Below, one piece after another: positions 16,326 to 25,704 of a stretch of 64,000 nucleotides of DNA; within the stretch, counting starts at the first letter, position 1; every line of letters starts with the position of its first letter. The stretch is from Spirochaetota bacterium (lineage in GTDB: Bacteria; Spirochaetota; Spirochaetia; Treponematales; UBA12059). Location of the stretch: positions 167,922 to 231,921 of the forward strand of contig JAKPPT010000068.1 in the NCBI GenBank assembly GCA_029547205.1. The letters are read 5' to 3'. The notes under the pieces were generated by a model, which did not search any database, was not told where the DNA came from, and worked only from the letters and a program-made list of their open reading frames with translations. A program made the translations under genes and the position numbers.

Positions 16326-17330
16326 ATGCAAAAAAATTGGTTCTCTATTGCGTTAATACTATGTCTCAGCCTTTTGTTTTTGGTTAACGCAGGTTATTCC
16401 TTACTGCTTGTATATCAAAGCCAATCAGAAATCAAAACATTTTTAAATCCTGCAAATACATATCCCATGTTGTATCATATTACAGTTCTGCTTCCTGAAT
16501 CCAATGACCCTTTTATTGAACAACTTAAAACTAGCATCGAAAAAGCAGTAACTGCTGACAATGGAGCGGTAGAATTTCTTTTCTATACGCAGCAAAATTC
16601 CACAGCCGATTCCGCTGTTTCCTCAAAAGCTGAAGAACTTTTTAATTTAGCTCTGAATGCAAATGTTGATGGTATTATCATGTTTTTTAGTCAAGCTGAG
16701 TATATCAGTTCTTATGCAAAAAGAGCAAAACAAGCATCAGTCCCATTTACTGCAATAGCTATGAACTATTCTTCTGCAGCAGACTCCTACTATGTTGTAT
16801 CTTCCGATTCGTACGCTCAAGGAAAGTATGCAATTCAAGAAGCTCTTAGTGTATTGGGGAATTCTGCGCGCATTGGAATTATAGTGCCCTATTCCACAAC
16901 CGATACTGTTGATTCTGCCTCATTTTTAAACGGTGCAAAGACTGCGTTACTTGAACATGGAAAAGGGAAAATATCAGCAGTAATTTTTGAAGGAGATCCT
17001 GCGCTGCAAGGCGAGGAAGCTGGATTCACTTTATTTCACAATAAACCTGATATAAATGTAATAATTTGTTCAACTGCACACATTAGTATGAACACAGCAC
17101 AGCTATTAATTGATAAAAGTCTTGTTGGTAAAATTCTCTTAATTGGTTCCGATGAGAACTCAGAGATTTCACGATTATTAGAAAAAGGTGTTTTCAAAGC
17201 CACCATTATACGCAATGCTGATGCAATCGGGAAAGCAGCTCAAAAATTGATTATGGAGCAGATCCAGAAAACAGGTAAACCTATTCAGCTGTCTATTAAA
17301 CCTATTATTAAGAGCATAGAAAATAAATGA
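16326..17330 (+). CDS. Membrane-anchored periplasmic sugar-sensing protein (XylFII-like)
   Basis: A 334-residue type I periplasmic-binding-protein fold held in the membrane by an uncleaved N-terminal helix (residues 7-32). There is no lipobox. The fold is recognisable from the two lobes: ITVLLPESNDPFIEQL with VDGIIMFF, and ARIGIIVPYSTTDTVDSASFLNG with ILLIGSDENSEI. It is followed 1 bp later by a LytS/YesM-type kinase and a YesN-type regulator. This is the arrangement of the XylFII-LytS-YesN sugar-sensing system of clostridia, in which an anchored binding protein presents sugar to the kinase. A sensor role, not transport, is inferred from the anchor and context. Confidence 0.72.
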   Translation: MQKNWFSIALILCLSLLFLVNAGYSLLLVYQSQSEIKTFLNPANTYPMLYHITVLLPESNDPFIEQLKTSIEKAVTADNGAVEFLFYTQQNSTADSAVSSKAEELFNLALNANVDGIIMFFSQAEYISSYAKRAKQASVPFTAIAMNYSSAADSYYVVSSDSYAQGKYAIQEALSVLGNSARIGIIVPYSTTDTVDSASFLNGAKTALLEHGKGKISAVIFEGDPALQGEEAGFTLFHNKPDINVIICSTAHISMNTAQLLIDKSLVGKILLIGSDENSEISRLLEKGVFKATIIRNADAIGKAAQKLIMEQIQKTGKPIQLSIKPIIKSIENK

Positions 17331-17331
17331 T

Positions 17332-18782
17332 ATGAAAGCCAAAATAAGAAATCGAATAACATTAAATTCACTAGTAATTTTAATTATTCTTATTACAGCT
17401 ACTACTTTTACGAGTATTTTATCACTCGAATTAACACACGGCATTGGTCTGCTATTAAAGAATAACAATACGTTAAAATCAATTCGTGACAGCCTTGATA
17501 ATACGCATAAACATCTCGAAACATATTTAACTTTTAAAAATTCGGAATCGCTTAAAGAATACATCAAATGGTCAAGCACACTTGAAAGCTTAATTCCATC
17601 ACTTAACAACAGAATATACAATGATAAATTATTATTGATGGAACGAAATCTCTATTCGGTACTAACACAGTACCTTAAAACCACCAGTACTGCTGTCAAT
17701 GCAAAACGAGGAAGAAACATTCCGGTATATACAGCTGAATTTGAACATGCAGTATCTATGGTCGAATCTGCACATACAATTCTCGATACTCTGCATCTTA
17801 AAAATATGAATAGGAGCCTTTATGCGTTTGACTTTTTTAAGGAAAAGTTTGGGGAAATAGTTTTTATAAATTTTACACTTATAGCTATAGCTTTTGTTCT
17901 GAGTATTTTGATTATTTATAGGTATTCTTTTGCCATTACGGTCCCAATTACTCTGCTTGCACAATCGGCACGTGAACTTGAAATAGGCAATTTTATTCAC
18001 TCTATTCCCCAGTATGCCCATGATGATGAAATTGGAACACTCTATACAGCTTTTAATAATATGCAAAAGAGCATTAAAGATGCATTTGAGGCAATACAAA
18101 AAAAATCGGAACTAGAACAACAGGTACTTGTACAAAAAATGGAAATGCTTGAATTTCAACACAAGCTAAAAGATTCAGAACTCTTAGCGCTACAAACACA
18201 GATAAATCCACATTTCCTCTACAATACGCTATCTGCTGGTTGGCAGTTAGCACTTGCAGAACATGATGAAAGAACAGCAGAATTTTTGCAAAAACTCGCT
18301 GAATTTATTCGGTATGCTCTAAAGCCAGCAAACCGTCTCGTACTTGTATCTGAGGAAGTTGATTGCGCAAAAAATATGTCTGGCTACTAGAAGCACGGTT
18401 TGGTAATCGATTTACTTTTTCGTTTACTGTTGATGAAGAAACATTTGCGTACGAAGTTCCTGCACTTATCCTCCAGCCACTCATTGAAAATGCAATTAAC
18501 CATGGGCTTAAAGAAAAAGAACAAAACGGGTTCGTTCATATAGCTGTCGAGATTAAAAATAATATTATCATTTTTTCTGTTCATGATAATGGAAGTGGTA
18601 TGAGTAACGATGAAGTACAACGAATACTTTCTCTTCGAGAACCAGAAAAAGGAATTGGTCTTACAAATGTGATAAGAAGGATTGAACTTGCAACAAACGG
18701 TAAAGGCAAAGTATCCATTGATTCACGCATCGGTGAAGGAACAAATGTAACCATAAGCATCCCGACAGAGGAAATGCAATGA
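17332..18782 (+). pseudogene. LytS/YesM-type sensor histidine kinase, split by a -1 frameshift
   Basis: The first frame (17332-18390) encodes a transmembrane helix, a periplasmic region of about 150 residues, a second helix, a HAMP segment and the phosphoacceptor motif NPHFLYNT, then stops. The second frame (18363-18782) carries the ATPase: PLIENAINHG (N box), DNGSGM and KGIGLTNV. They join perfectly if the A-run at 18369-18374 had seven A's rather than six, giving CAKKYVWLLEARFG, the normal kinase sequence. So this is one gene with a one-base deletion in a homopolymer: a mutation, a phase-variable tract, or a sequencing error. Without repair the His box and ATPase are on separate polypeptides and the second lacks a good start. 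Confidence 0.88.
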
Positions 18783-20320
18783 AACATATACTTATTGCTG
18801 ATGATGAACAACCAATTATCAATGGCCTCAAACTTATTATTAATAAATATTTTTACGATCAATATACAATAGTTGCAGAAGCACATAATGGGCGCGAAAC
18901 TATTGAGCTTGCAGAAAAACACCTTCCAGATATTATCCTTATTGATGTTAATATGCCAGGCATCAATGGTATAGAAGCTATACGAACTATTTCCAAACAA
19001 GGCATCACAAGTGCATTTATACTCATTACTGCATTTGAAAAATTTGAAATTGCACAGGAAGCATTAGCTCTGGGAGTATGTGATTACATACTCAAACCTG
19101 TTTCCAAAGATAGGCTCGAACTTGCATTAAATACTGCATCATTACACATTGAAAAACTCCGTTACTTAAAAGAAAAAGAATTAGAATATGCCGAAAGAGA
19201 AAAATTACATGCAATTTATATGCAGGAAATATTTTTTTACAATTTAATTAACAACAAACTCACAAAAGATCATATTTATAATTTTAAAAATGCAGTTCAT
19301 ATTACAAAAAACTTTGCCTGTATTATCCTTATAAAAATTGACACAGCTGATACTTCAAACGATTTATTAAAATTTTTAACCAATTTTATTCTTTACAAGA
19401 CAAATGCATTATATAGTTCATTTTTATTTACTGATTGCAATATTATATTGCTGCCCCTTAAAGAAAAATCTGAAACCGAACTCTTTAATTTCATTAGTAT
19501 GCTTACAGAAGAATTTCAGCATCATATAGCTGCTAATAAATTACTATTATTCCCAGGAACACCAGAGAATTTTTTAAACATCAATCTATCATGGAATTTT
19601 GCAAAAGAAAAACTATTTTCGCACTATTATAGTGATACTCCGCTGCAAAATACTTTACAGGAATCGGATCTTCCATTAAAAGAATTCTATCAAACAATAG
19701 CTGAAGGAAAATATCAAAAAGCTATAAAGCTTATGCAAGACAGCATCGAAACCCTGCTATTATATGAAACAGATGCAATAAACAATTTTTCTTATACACA
19801 ACTTTACAAGTTAATTGGTATGTCTGTATGTCTATCAACTATACAAACAACACAGTCTACTAATATACTTACCATGGATGCTATAAAAATATTTCATCGT
19901 TTATGGGAAGAGAATCACAAAAGAGAAGCGCTTATCACATTGCTTCCATTATTGCAAAAACTCAACAGCTCATTGCAAATTAAAACCAATTCTCCGCTTA
20001 TCACACAAGCTCTTAATTATATACACTCCCACTACAAAGAGCCAATAAGCTTAGAAAGTGCAGCTGAAGTACTATCAGTATCACCAGCGCATCTTTCCAG
20101 AGCGATGAAGGAAGAACTAGGCAAAGGATTCGCACGAACACTTACTGAAACTCGTCTTGAACATGCAAGATATCTTCTTAAAAATCAATCATTATCAATT
20201 AAAGAAGTAAGCATTCAGTGCGGATATCAAGATCCAAATTATTTTTCAAGAGCATTCAAAACCTATACTGGATTAACTCCATTAGAATACCAGGAAAAGG
20301 AGCTTAACCATGAGGACTAG
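18779..20320 (+). CDS. YesN-type response regulator (REC plus AraC helix-turn-helix)
   Basis: A 513-residue regulator. The N-terminal receiver domain has the acidic pocket ADDE, phosphoacceptor LIDVNMPG, LITAF and LKPVSK. A poorly conserved central region of about 260 residues follows, and the last 100 residues are a double helix-turn-helix of AraC type (SLESAAEVLSVSPAHLSRAM, then CGYQDPNYFSRAFKTYTGLTPLEY). The start overlaps the kinase stop by 4 bp (ATGA), marking translational coupling and a cognate pair. The probable target is the ABC transporter operon that begins 1.3 kb downstream. It keeps an intact frame although its kinase is broken. Confidence 0.93.
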   Translation: MKHILIADDEQPIINGLKLIINKYFYDQYTIVAEAHNGRETIELAEKHLPDIILIDVNMPGINGIEAIRTISKQGITSAFILITAFEKFEIAQEALALGVCDYILKPVSKDRLELALNTASLHIEKLRYLKEKELEYAEREKLHAIYMQEIFFYNLINNKLTKDHIYNFKNAVHITKNFACIILIKIDTADTSNDLLKFLTNFILYKTNALYSSFLFTDCNIILLPLKEKSETELFNFISMLTEEFQHHIAANKLLLFPGTPENFLNINLSWNFAKEKLFSHYYSDTPLQNTLQESDLPLKEFYQTIAEGKYQKAIKLMQDSIETLLLYETDAINNFSYTQLYKLIGMSVCLSTIQTTQSTNILTMDAIKIFHRLWEENHKREALITLLPLLQKLNSSLQIKTNSPLITQALNYIHSHYKEPISLESAAEVLSVSPAHLSRAMKEELGKGFARTLTETRLEHARYLLKNQSLSIKEVSIQCGYQDPNYFSRAFKTYTGLTPLEYQEKELNHED

Positions 20321-21326
20321 AAACCCATACTATTTATTAATCATTATTTTACTAATATTTTCATGCAGCAACAAACAGGAACAAAACAAACGTTTTGTTA
20401 TTGGATTTTCACTTGACTCACTCGTTGTAGAACGATGGCAAAGAGATCTAGAAAGTTTGTCTAAAGCAGCAGAAGATCTCGATATGGATATCATAATAAG
20501 AATAGCAAATCAAAATGCAGAAACTCAAATTGCACAGATTAAGGAGCTTGCATCACTCGGAATAAATGTGCTTATTGTTGTACCCAATGATGCAAACAAA
20601 CTGACTGAAGTTATTAAATATGTAAAACGAAAACGGATTCCAGTTATCAGCTATGATAGACTAGTCTCTAATGCAAATGTCGATGTTTATATTTCCTTTG
20701 ATAATGAACAAGTGGGAAGCCTTATGGCTGATACAGCCCTGCGTGAAAAACCTAAAGGTAAATATGTCATTGTAAATGGAGCAATCAATGACAACAATGC
20801 ATTTATGATTAACACGGGTATTATGAAAATATTACAGCCTGCAATTGCCCGCGGGGATATTACCATAGCTGGAGAAATCTGGCCGGATGAATGGTCGAGT
20901 GAAGCAGTACGCACACGTTTTGAAGCGCTCATAGCACAAAACGAGCACATCGATGTTGTACTTTGCGGTAATGATATGCTTGCAGAAACTGTCATTGCCA
21001 TTCTCTCTGAAAACCGCATACTAGAAAACACACTGGTATTAGGACAAGATGCTGAACTATCAGCATGTCAGCGTGTTGCAGAACATACACAGTTTGCAAC
21101 TATTTATAAACCTGTTCAGCTTCTTGCACTTAAAGCGGCTGGTTTTGCTTTAATGCTCGCACGAAAAGAAAAACTGCCTACAGAATTCTTTATTTCTGAT
21201 GGCACGTATTCCATACCCTATACTAAATTATCTCCAATAGTCGTTACTGCATCAACACTTGATGAAACGGTTATTCGTGATGGCTTTCATAATGCCAATG
21301 AGGTGTACCGGAATACTAATAAGTAG
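20310..21326 (+). CDS. Sugar-binding lipoprotein of XylF/RbsB type (locus-specific)
   Basis: A 338-residue periplasmic sugar-binding protein with a lipobox at IFSCS (about residue 19). Two lobes are visible: VIGFSLDSLVVERWQRDL with LIVVPNDANKL and VISYDRLVSNANVDVY; then KYVIVNGAINDNNAFMIN and VLCGNDMLAE, VLGQDAELSAC. These match xylose/multiple-sugar-binding proteins. It overlaps the regulator gene by 11 bp and belongs to the sensing operon, not the transporter operon. It is similar in plan to the ChvE-like protein that follows, so it may feed the same permease or hand sugar to the membrane-anchored sensor. Confidence 0.88.
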   Translation: MRTRNPYYLLIIILLIFSCSNKQEQNKRFVIGFSLDSLVVERWQRDLESLSKAAEDLDMDIIIRIANQNAETQIAQIKELASLGINVLIVVPNDANKLTEVIKYVKRKRIPVISYDRLVSNANVDVYISFDNEQVGSLMADTALREKPKGKYVIVNGAINDNNAFMINTGIMKILQPAIARGDITIAGEIWPDEWSSEAVRTRFEALIAQNEHIDVVLCGNDMLAETVIAILSENRILENTLVLGQDAELSACQRVAEHTQFATIYKPVQLLALKAAGFALMLARKEKLPTEFFISDGTYSIPYTKLSPIVVTASTLDETVIRDGFHNANEVYRNTNK

Positions 21327-21595
21327 CTACACATTATGAACTACCATTCTGAATAGCATTTTTTTAACATTATTTTTGTAATTTTTTTGCTAATTAGTAC
21401 TCAAAAATACTGTTTACGCTACATGCAAAAAATTTCCTTCAATTTGTTATTTCTTTCCTGCTGCATGACTACAATAAGCAATGCAACAATGTTCATAACA
21501 AGGCGTTAGGTGCATGATTAACTCGATATCAATCTATGCATGAAGCGCTCAAACAGGTTAACACCTGATTTTACTTCTAAAACAGGAGGAAAAGT
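21327..21595 (+). promoter_or_regulatory. Control region of the ChvE-GguAB-type transporter operon
   Basis: A 269-bp gap between the sensing operon and the transporter. It contains AT-rich tracts, two CAAAAAATA-like elements (near 21403 and 21425) that could be regulator half-sites, a small inverted repeat CAGGT-TAAC-ACCTG near 21555, and an AGGAGG ribosome binding site at 21583. No clear -35/-10 pair was recognised. Regulation by the upstream AraC-type regulator is an inference. Confidence 0.35.
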
Positions 21596-22705
21596 ATGAA
21601 AGCAGTTCGCATTATTATGACGCTGCTCGAAAGTGTAGTACTTATATCAGTACTGTTTACTGGCTGCCAGAAAAAGGCAGCAACACAGGTTGGAATTGTG
21701 CTTCCAACTAAAGATGAACCACGCTGGATCCAGGATCAAACTCGATTTATGGAATCATTACAGAATGCAGGTTTTTCAGCAAAAGTTTTGTTCAGCCAGG
21801 GCGATTCAGCCAAAGAAAAAGCAAATGTGGAAGCATTAATAGCGGAGGGAATCAAAGTACTCATAATCTGCCCGCATGACGGAACCGCTGCAGCAGCTGC
21901 AGCTGATCTCGCAAACAAAGTTGGAGTAAAAGTAATTTCCTATGACCGTCTCATCAGAGACACCACATCAGTTGATTACTATGTAACATTTGATAGCTTT
22001 CAGGTTGGAGCTGCATGGGGAGATTATCTAATTTCTCAAGTTCCAGAAGGTTCTAAAGGAAATAACCTCTACCTGTATGCAGGAGCTGCCAGCGATAACA
22101 ATGCTTTTATTTTCTTCGAAGGTGCATGGAGCAGATTACAGCCCAAAATTGCTGATGGCACTTTTGTAGTTCGCAATTCTGATAAAGCAGTAGCACTCAT
22201 GAATAAAGCTTCACTGACTCGTGATGAAATGGCTCAAATCATTGGACAGGTTACAACCAACTGGAATTTCAATGATGCAAAGAGCAAAGCAGAGGCTAAT
22301 CTTACCGCAGTTGGCAAAGAAGCAAAAGGAACCGTATATATTTGTGCTCCTAATGATGGAACAGCACGGGCAATCGCTGATGCATTTGCTGCAGACAAAG
22401 CAGTCAGTAAATATTATATAACTGGTCAGGATGCTGAAATTGCTTCAATTCAGTACATTATTGATGGCAAACAATCAATGACTGTACTCAAAGATGTACG
22501 CACTCTCGTACAGGATGCAATCAATGCTGCAATTGCCTATATGAAAGGCTCGAATCCTCCTGTTACCACTACTTATAATAATGGCAAAAAAGATGTACCA
22601 GCTAAACCTACTGCTATTGTCGTTGTAACAAAAGACAATGTGAAAAAAGAAATCATCGAATCAGGATACTGGCCAAGCGATAATTTTACCGGACTTAGCA
22701 ACTAA
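21596..22705 (+). CDS. chvE: ChvE-type multiple-monosaccharide-binding lipoprotein
   Basis: A 369-residue periplasmic binding protein with lipobox LFTGC (about residue 24). It follows the ChvE pattern closely: VGIVLPTKDEPRWIQD, LIICPHDGTAA, KVISYDRLIRDTTSVDYYVTFD, GAASDNNAFIFFEGAW, and ITGQDAEIASIQYI with LKDVRTLVQDAI. ChvE-class proteins bind galactose, arabinose, xylose or glucose for the GguAB permease. AGGAGG sets ATG 21596. A hairpin immediately after the gene would let this protein be made in excess over the ATPase and permease, the usual stoichiometry for such systems. Confidence 0.9.
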   Translation: MKAVRIIMTLLESVVLISVLFTGCQKKAATQVGIVLPTKDEPRWIQDQTRFMESLQNAGFSAKVLFSQGDSAKEKANVEALIAEGIKVLIICPHDGTAAAAAADLANKVGVKVISYDRLIRDTTSVDYYVTFDSFQVGAAWGDYLISQVPEGSKGNNLYLYAGAASDNNAFIFFEGAWSRLQPKIADGTFVVRNSDKAVALMNKASLTRDEMAQIIGQVTTNWNFNDAKSKAEANLTAVGKEAKGTVYICAPNDGTARAIADAFAADKAVSKYYITGQDAEIASIQYIIDGKQSMTVLKDVRTLVQDAINAAIAYMKGSNPPVTTTYNNGKKDVPAKPTAIVVVTKDNVKKEIIESGYWPSDNFTGLSN

Positions 22706-22721
22706 GAGTTCATTATAAGGT

Positions 22722-22758
22722 AACGGGTGCCTGTTTAGTGCAGACACCCGTTTTTTAT
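22722..22758 (+). terminator. Intra-operon hairpin attenuator after chvE
   Basis: AACGGGTG and CACCCGTT arms followed by a six-T run, placed between the binding-protein gene and the ATPase gene. It probably causes partial termination. Confidence 0.8.
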
Positions 22759-22775
22759 AAAAAGGAGCAGATGAC

Positions 22776-24293
22776 ATGAGCACATACATGCTTGAGATGA
22801 AAAACATCACAAAACGCTTCCCAGGAGTTCTTGCGCTTAATAATGTAACTTTTTCAGTTAAAAAAGGAGAAATACACTGTCTTGTTGGAGAAAACGGAGC
22901 TGGCAAATCTACGCTTATGAAAATACTGAGTGGTGTTTATCCACATGGACAATTTGAGGGATCAATAATATTTGATGGCAACGAAGCTAAGTTTTCACAC
23001 ATTCACGACAGTGAAAAAGCAGGCATTGGAATTATTTACCAGGAACTTGCTCTCGTTCCCGAAATGATGATCTATGAAAATATATTGCTTGGGCATGAAA
23101 TACAAAAAGGTATACAAATAGATATACCTGAAATGATAAAAAAAACAGAACAGCTTTTAGAAATGGTGCATCTTTCAGTAAAGCCTACAGAAAAAATTAA
23201 AGAACTTGGAATTGGTAAGCAACAGCTTGTTGAAATTGCCAAAGCTTTAAGCAGAAAAGCAAAACTACTCATACTTGATGAACCAACAGCAGCGCTTAAT
23301 GAAAATGATTGTGAAAATCTACTTAACATAATACGGGAGCTAAAAAGTCAGGGAGTTACCTGTATTATGATTTCCCATAAACTGAAAGAAGTAATGGCTA
23401 TAGCAGACACCATTACCGTACTCCGTGATGGTCAAACAATCTGCACTCTCGATAAAAAAGAAGCTACAGAACAGCTGTTGATTAAACACATGGTTGGCCG
23501 TTCTATTGAAAATATATATCCAACACGAACACAGAAACCAACCAATGAAACTGTTCTTGAAATTAAAAATTGGTCTGGTATCGATTCTAAAACAGGTAGA
23601 AAAATCCTTCAAAATATTTCACTTACAATTAACAAAGGTGAAATAGTCGGTTTAGCTGGCCTTGTTGGATCAGGTAGAACAGAGCTAGCACGAAGCATAT
23701 TTGGAAATCCTGATGGCTACATTGTATCCGGTAAAGTAATTGCAAATGGCAAAGCCCACCAGTTTACTCATCCGCACGAAGCAATTAAAAATGGCATTGC
23801 CTATGCATCAGAGGACAGAAAGAAAAATGGTCTCATTCTTATTCAATCAATAAAAGATAACATTTTACTCGCAAATCTTAAAAAGATTTCTTCTACAATT
23901 GGAATCATCAAATCAGAAGAAGAAATTGTTCAAGCTAATGAATATGTAAAGTCGCTCACTATTAAGACGCCCAGTATTGAACAGTTTGTACTCAATTTAT
24001 CAGGAGGCAACCAACAAAAGGTTTCCATTGCAAAATGGCTATTTGTGGAACCTAAAATTCTTATTCTTGATGAACCAACACGCGGAATTGATGTTGGTGC
24101 AAAATTTGAAATTTATACTTTGATGAATCGGCTTGTAGCACAGGGTATGAGCATATTAATGATCTCATCGGAGCTGCCAGAAGTACTGGGTATGAGCGAC
24201 CGTGTCTATGTAGTCGCTGGTGGAAAAATCACCGGTGAGCTTACACGGCAGGAGGCTACTCAGGAACGAGTCATGGAACTAGCTACATTGTAA
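22776..24293 (+). CDS. gguA: Sugar ABC transporter ATPase with duplicated ATP-binding domains (GguA/MmsA type)
   Basis: A 505-residue protein made of two ABC domains. Domain 1: Walker A GENGAGKST, signature ELGIGKQQLVEIAKAL (a variant), Walker B LLILDEPTAAL. Domain 2 (after residue about 255): Walker A replaced by GLVGSGRTEL, signature LSGGNQQKV, Walker B ILILDEPTRGIDVG. The degenerate second Walker A is normal for sugar importers of the CUT2 class (RbsA, XylG, GguA). It energises the permease encoded 16 bp downstream. GGAGCAGATGAC supplies the ribosome binding site. Confidence 0.94.
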   Translation: MSTYMLEMKNITKRFPGVLALNNVTFSVKKGEIHCLVGENGAGKSTLMKILSGVYPHGQFEGSIIFDGNEAKFSHIHDSEKAGIGIIYQELALVPEMMIYENILLGHEIQKGIQIDIPEMIKKTEQLLEMVHLSVKPTEKIKELGIGKQQLVEIAKALSRKAKLLILDEPTAALNENDCENLLNIIRELKSQGVTCIMISHKLKEVMAIADTITVLRDGQTICTLDKKEATEQLLIKHMVGRSIENIYPTRTQKPTNETVLEIKNWSGIDSKTGRKILQNISLTINKGEIVGLAGLVGSGRTELARSIFGNPDGYIVSGKVIANGKAHQFTHPHEAIKNGIAYASEDRKKNGLILIQSIKDNILLANLKKISSTIGIIKSEEEIVQANEYVKSLTIKTPSIEQFVLNLSGGNQQKVSIAKWLFVEPKILILDEPTRGIDVGAKFEIYTLMNRLVAQGMSILMISSELPEVLGMSDRVYVVAGGKITGELTRQEATQERVMELATL

Positions 24294-24309
24294 ACAAAGG
24301 GAGGTATCG

Positions 24310-25494
24310 ATGATTATTGAAGATTTTAAGGCTGTAATAAAAAAGAATATTCGTGATTATGCAATGTATATTGCTTTGGTGTTTATAATGATTATTTTCT
24401 CCATTTTAACTGGTGGAAATTTTATGTCCTCACGAAACATTGCAAACCTCTTAAATCAAACTGGTTACATTGCAGTCCTTGCTACTGGAATGACACTCAT
24501 AATTGTCATACGGCATATCGATCTTTCTGTGGGATTTCTATCAGGATTTTTAGGAGCTATTACTGCAATTTTACTGACACAGTTTCATGTTGCGGTTTGG
24601 CTTGCTATTCCTATCGTATTGGCTCTTGGCGTAGTGTGCGGATTGATAACCGGTCTTCCCGTTGCACTTTTAGGAATACCAGCATTTGTATCATCACTTG
24701 CAGGCTGGCTTGTTTATCGCGGAGCACTCATGCTTTCGACCGCAGCAACAGGAACCATCATTATTCCTAATGAATCATTTAATGCACTGGGGAATGGATT
24801 TATACCTGACCTTTTTTCCTGGATACCATTTCTCCCACAATACCACAAAACCACACTGCTTATTGGTTTACTGACAATATGTGTTTTCATACTGTCAGAA
24901 ATGAGAAGCCGATCAAGAAAAATGCAGTATAATTTTGCTGTTCTTACAAAACCACTTTTTTTACTCAAAATACTGTTTATTACTTTGATAATAACTTACA
25001 TTACATTTATTCTTGCTGGATACAATGGCCTTTCCTGGACATTCGTTATTATGATGGTAGTTGTCATTGTCTATGATTTCATTGCGAGAAAAACAATGCT
25101 AGGCAGACATATTTTTGCAGTTGGCGGTAATCCAGAGGCTGCCGAGCTTTCAGGTATCAATGTGAAAAAGATAACGCTCTTTGTTTTTGGTTCTATGGGT
25201 TTTCTCTCGGCTCTCTCCGGTATACTATTTACAGCTCGCCTTAAATCAGCAACACCGCAAGCAGGGACACTCTTTGAACTTGATGCAATAGCTGCCTGCT
25301 ATATTGGCGGAGTATCAGCATCAGGAGGCATAGGCTCTATCACTGGTTCACTTATCGGTGCGTTAGTATATATGTCTCTCATGAATGGAATGAACCTTAT
25401 GGGGACAGACATATCTATGCAGTATATAATCCGCGGTCTCGTACTTGTTGGAGCTGTAATTTTTGATGTTGTTTCGCGAAAACGAAAAGCATAA
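24310..25494 (+). CDS. gguB: Sugar ABC transporter permease (GguB/MmsB type)
   Basis: A 394-residue inner-membrane protein with about ten hydrophobic segments, of the BPD_transp_2 class. Typical motifs are GMTLIIVIRHIDLSVGFLSG near the N-terminus and AVGGNPEAAELSGINVKK plus AIAACYIGGVSASGGIGSITG near the C-terminus. The length fits XylH/GguB permeases (390-400) rather than the shorter RbsC (320). It is the last gene of the operon. A GGGGACAGAC word lies in frame near the C-terminus, encoding MGTDI. GGGAGG precedes ATG 24310. A hairpin with a T-rich tail follows the gene. Confidence 0.94.
   Translation: MIIEDFKAVIKKNIRDYAMYIALVFIMIIFSILTGGNFMSSRNIANLLNQTGYIAVLATGMTLIIVIRHIDLSVGFLSGFLGAITAILLTQFHVAVWLAIPIVLALGVVCGLITGLPVALLGIPAFVSSLAGWLVYRGALMLSTAATGTIIIPNESFNALGNGFIPDLFSWIPFLPQYHKTTLLIGLLTICVFILSEMRSRSRKMQYNFAVLTKPLFLLKILFITLIITYITFILAGYNGLSWTFVIMMVVVIVYDFIARKTMLGRHIFAVGGNPEAAELSGINVKKITLFVFGSMGFLSALSGILFTARLKSATPQAGTLFELDAIAACYIGGVSASGGIGSITGSLIGALVYMSLMNGMNLMGTDISMQYIIRGLVLVGAVIFDVVSRKRKA
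25401..25410 (+). repeat. GGGGACAGAC dispersed word, copy 8
   Basis: Inside gguB in the phase G GGG ACA GAC, encoding MGTDI between transmembrane segments. Confidence 0.6.
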
Positions 25495-25580
25495 TTAAAA
25501 CGATTAATGGTACTATGAGGGTTGTTTCTGTAAAACTGTATAGAATGCAAGCTTAACGGAAACGCCGAAAGTTCTCTGTT

Positions 25581-25621
25581 GCCCTGCGGTTTGCCTCCAT
25601 TCCCGCAGGGCTATTATTTTT
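25581..25621 (+). terminator. Terminator of the ChvE-GguAB operon
   Basis: Nine-bp arms GCCCTGCGG and CCGCAGGGC followed by TATTATTTTT. Confidence 0.85.
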
Positions 25622-25651
25622 CAACTCATCTCATGGGAGCAACAAATGGGC

Positions 25652-25704
25652 TAGTGTCACGAAGCTTGTTAAAATGCTGTTTGTTCACAAGTTTCGTGAC
25701 ACTA
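25652..25704. repeat. Paired copy of the TAGTGTCACGAA inverted-repeat element
   Basis: Arms TAGTGTCACGAAGCTTGT and ACAAGTTTCGTGACACTA pair with one mismatch around a 17-base spacer. It lies between the convergent gguB and phosphohexomutase genes, and its end supplies the TAG stop codon of the mutase. A second paired copy occurs at 61710 and solo half-sites at 47081, 53480 and 57698. Confidence 0.8.

Noticed and set aside
18363-18782. Independent small ATPase protein
   Set aside because: It lacks a His box and a good start and joins the preceding kinase frame by one base; treated as the same gene.
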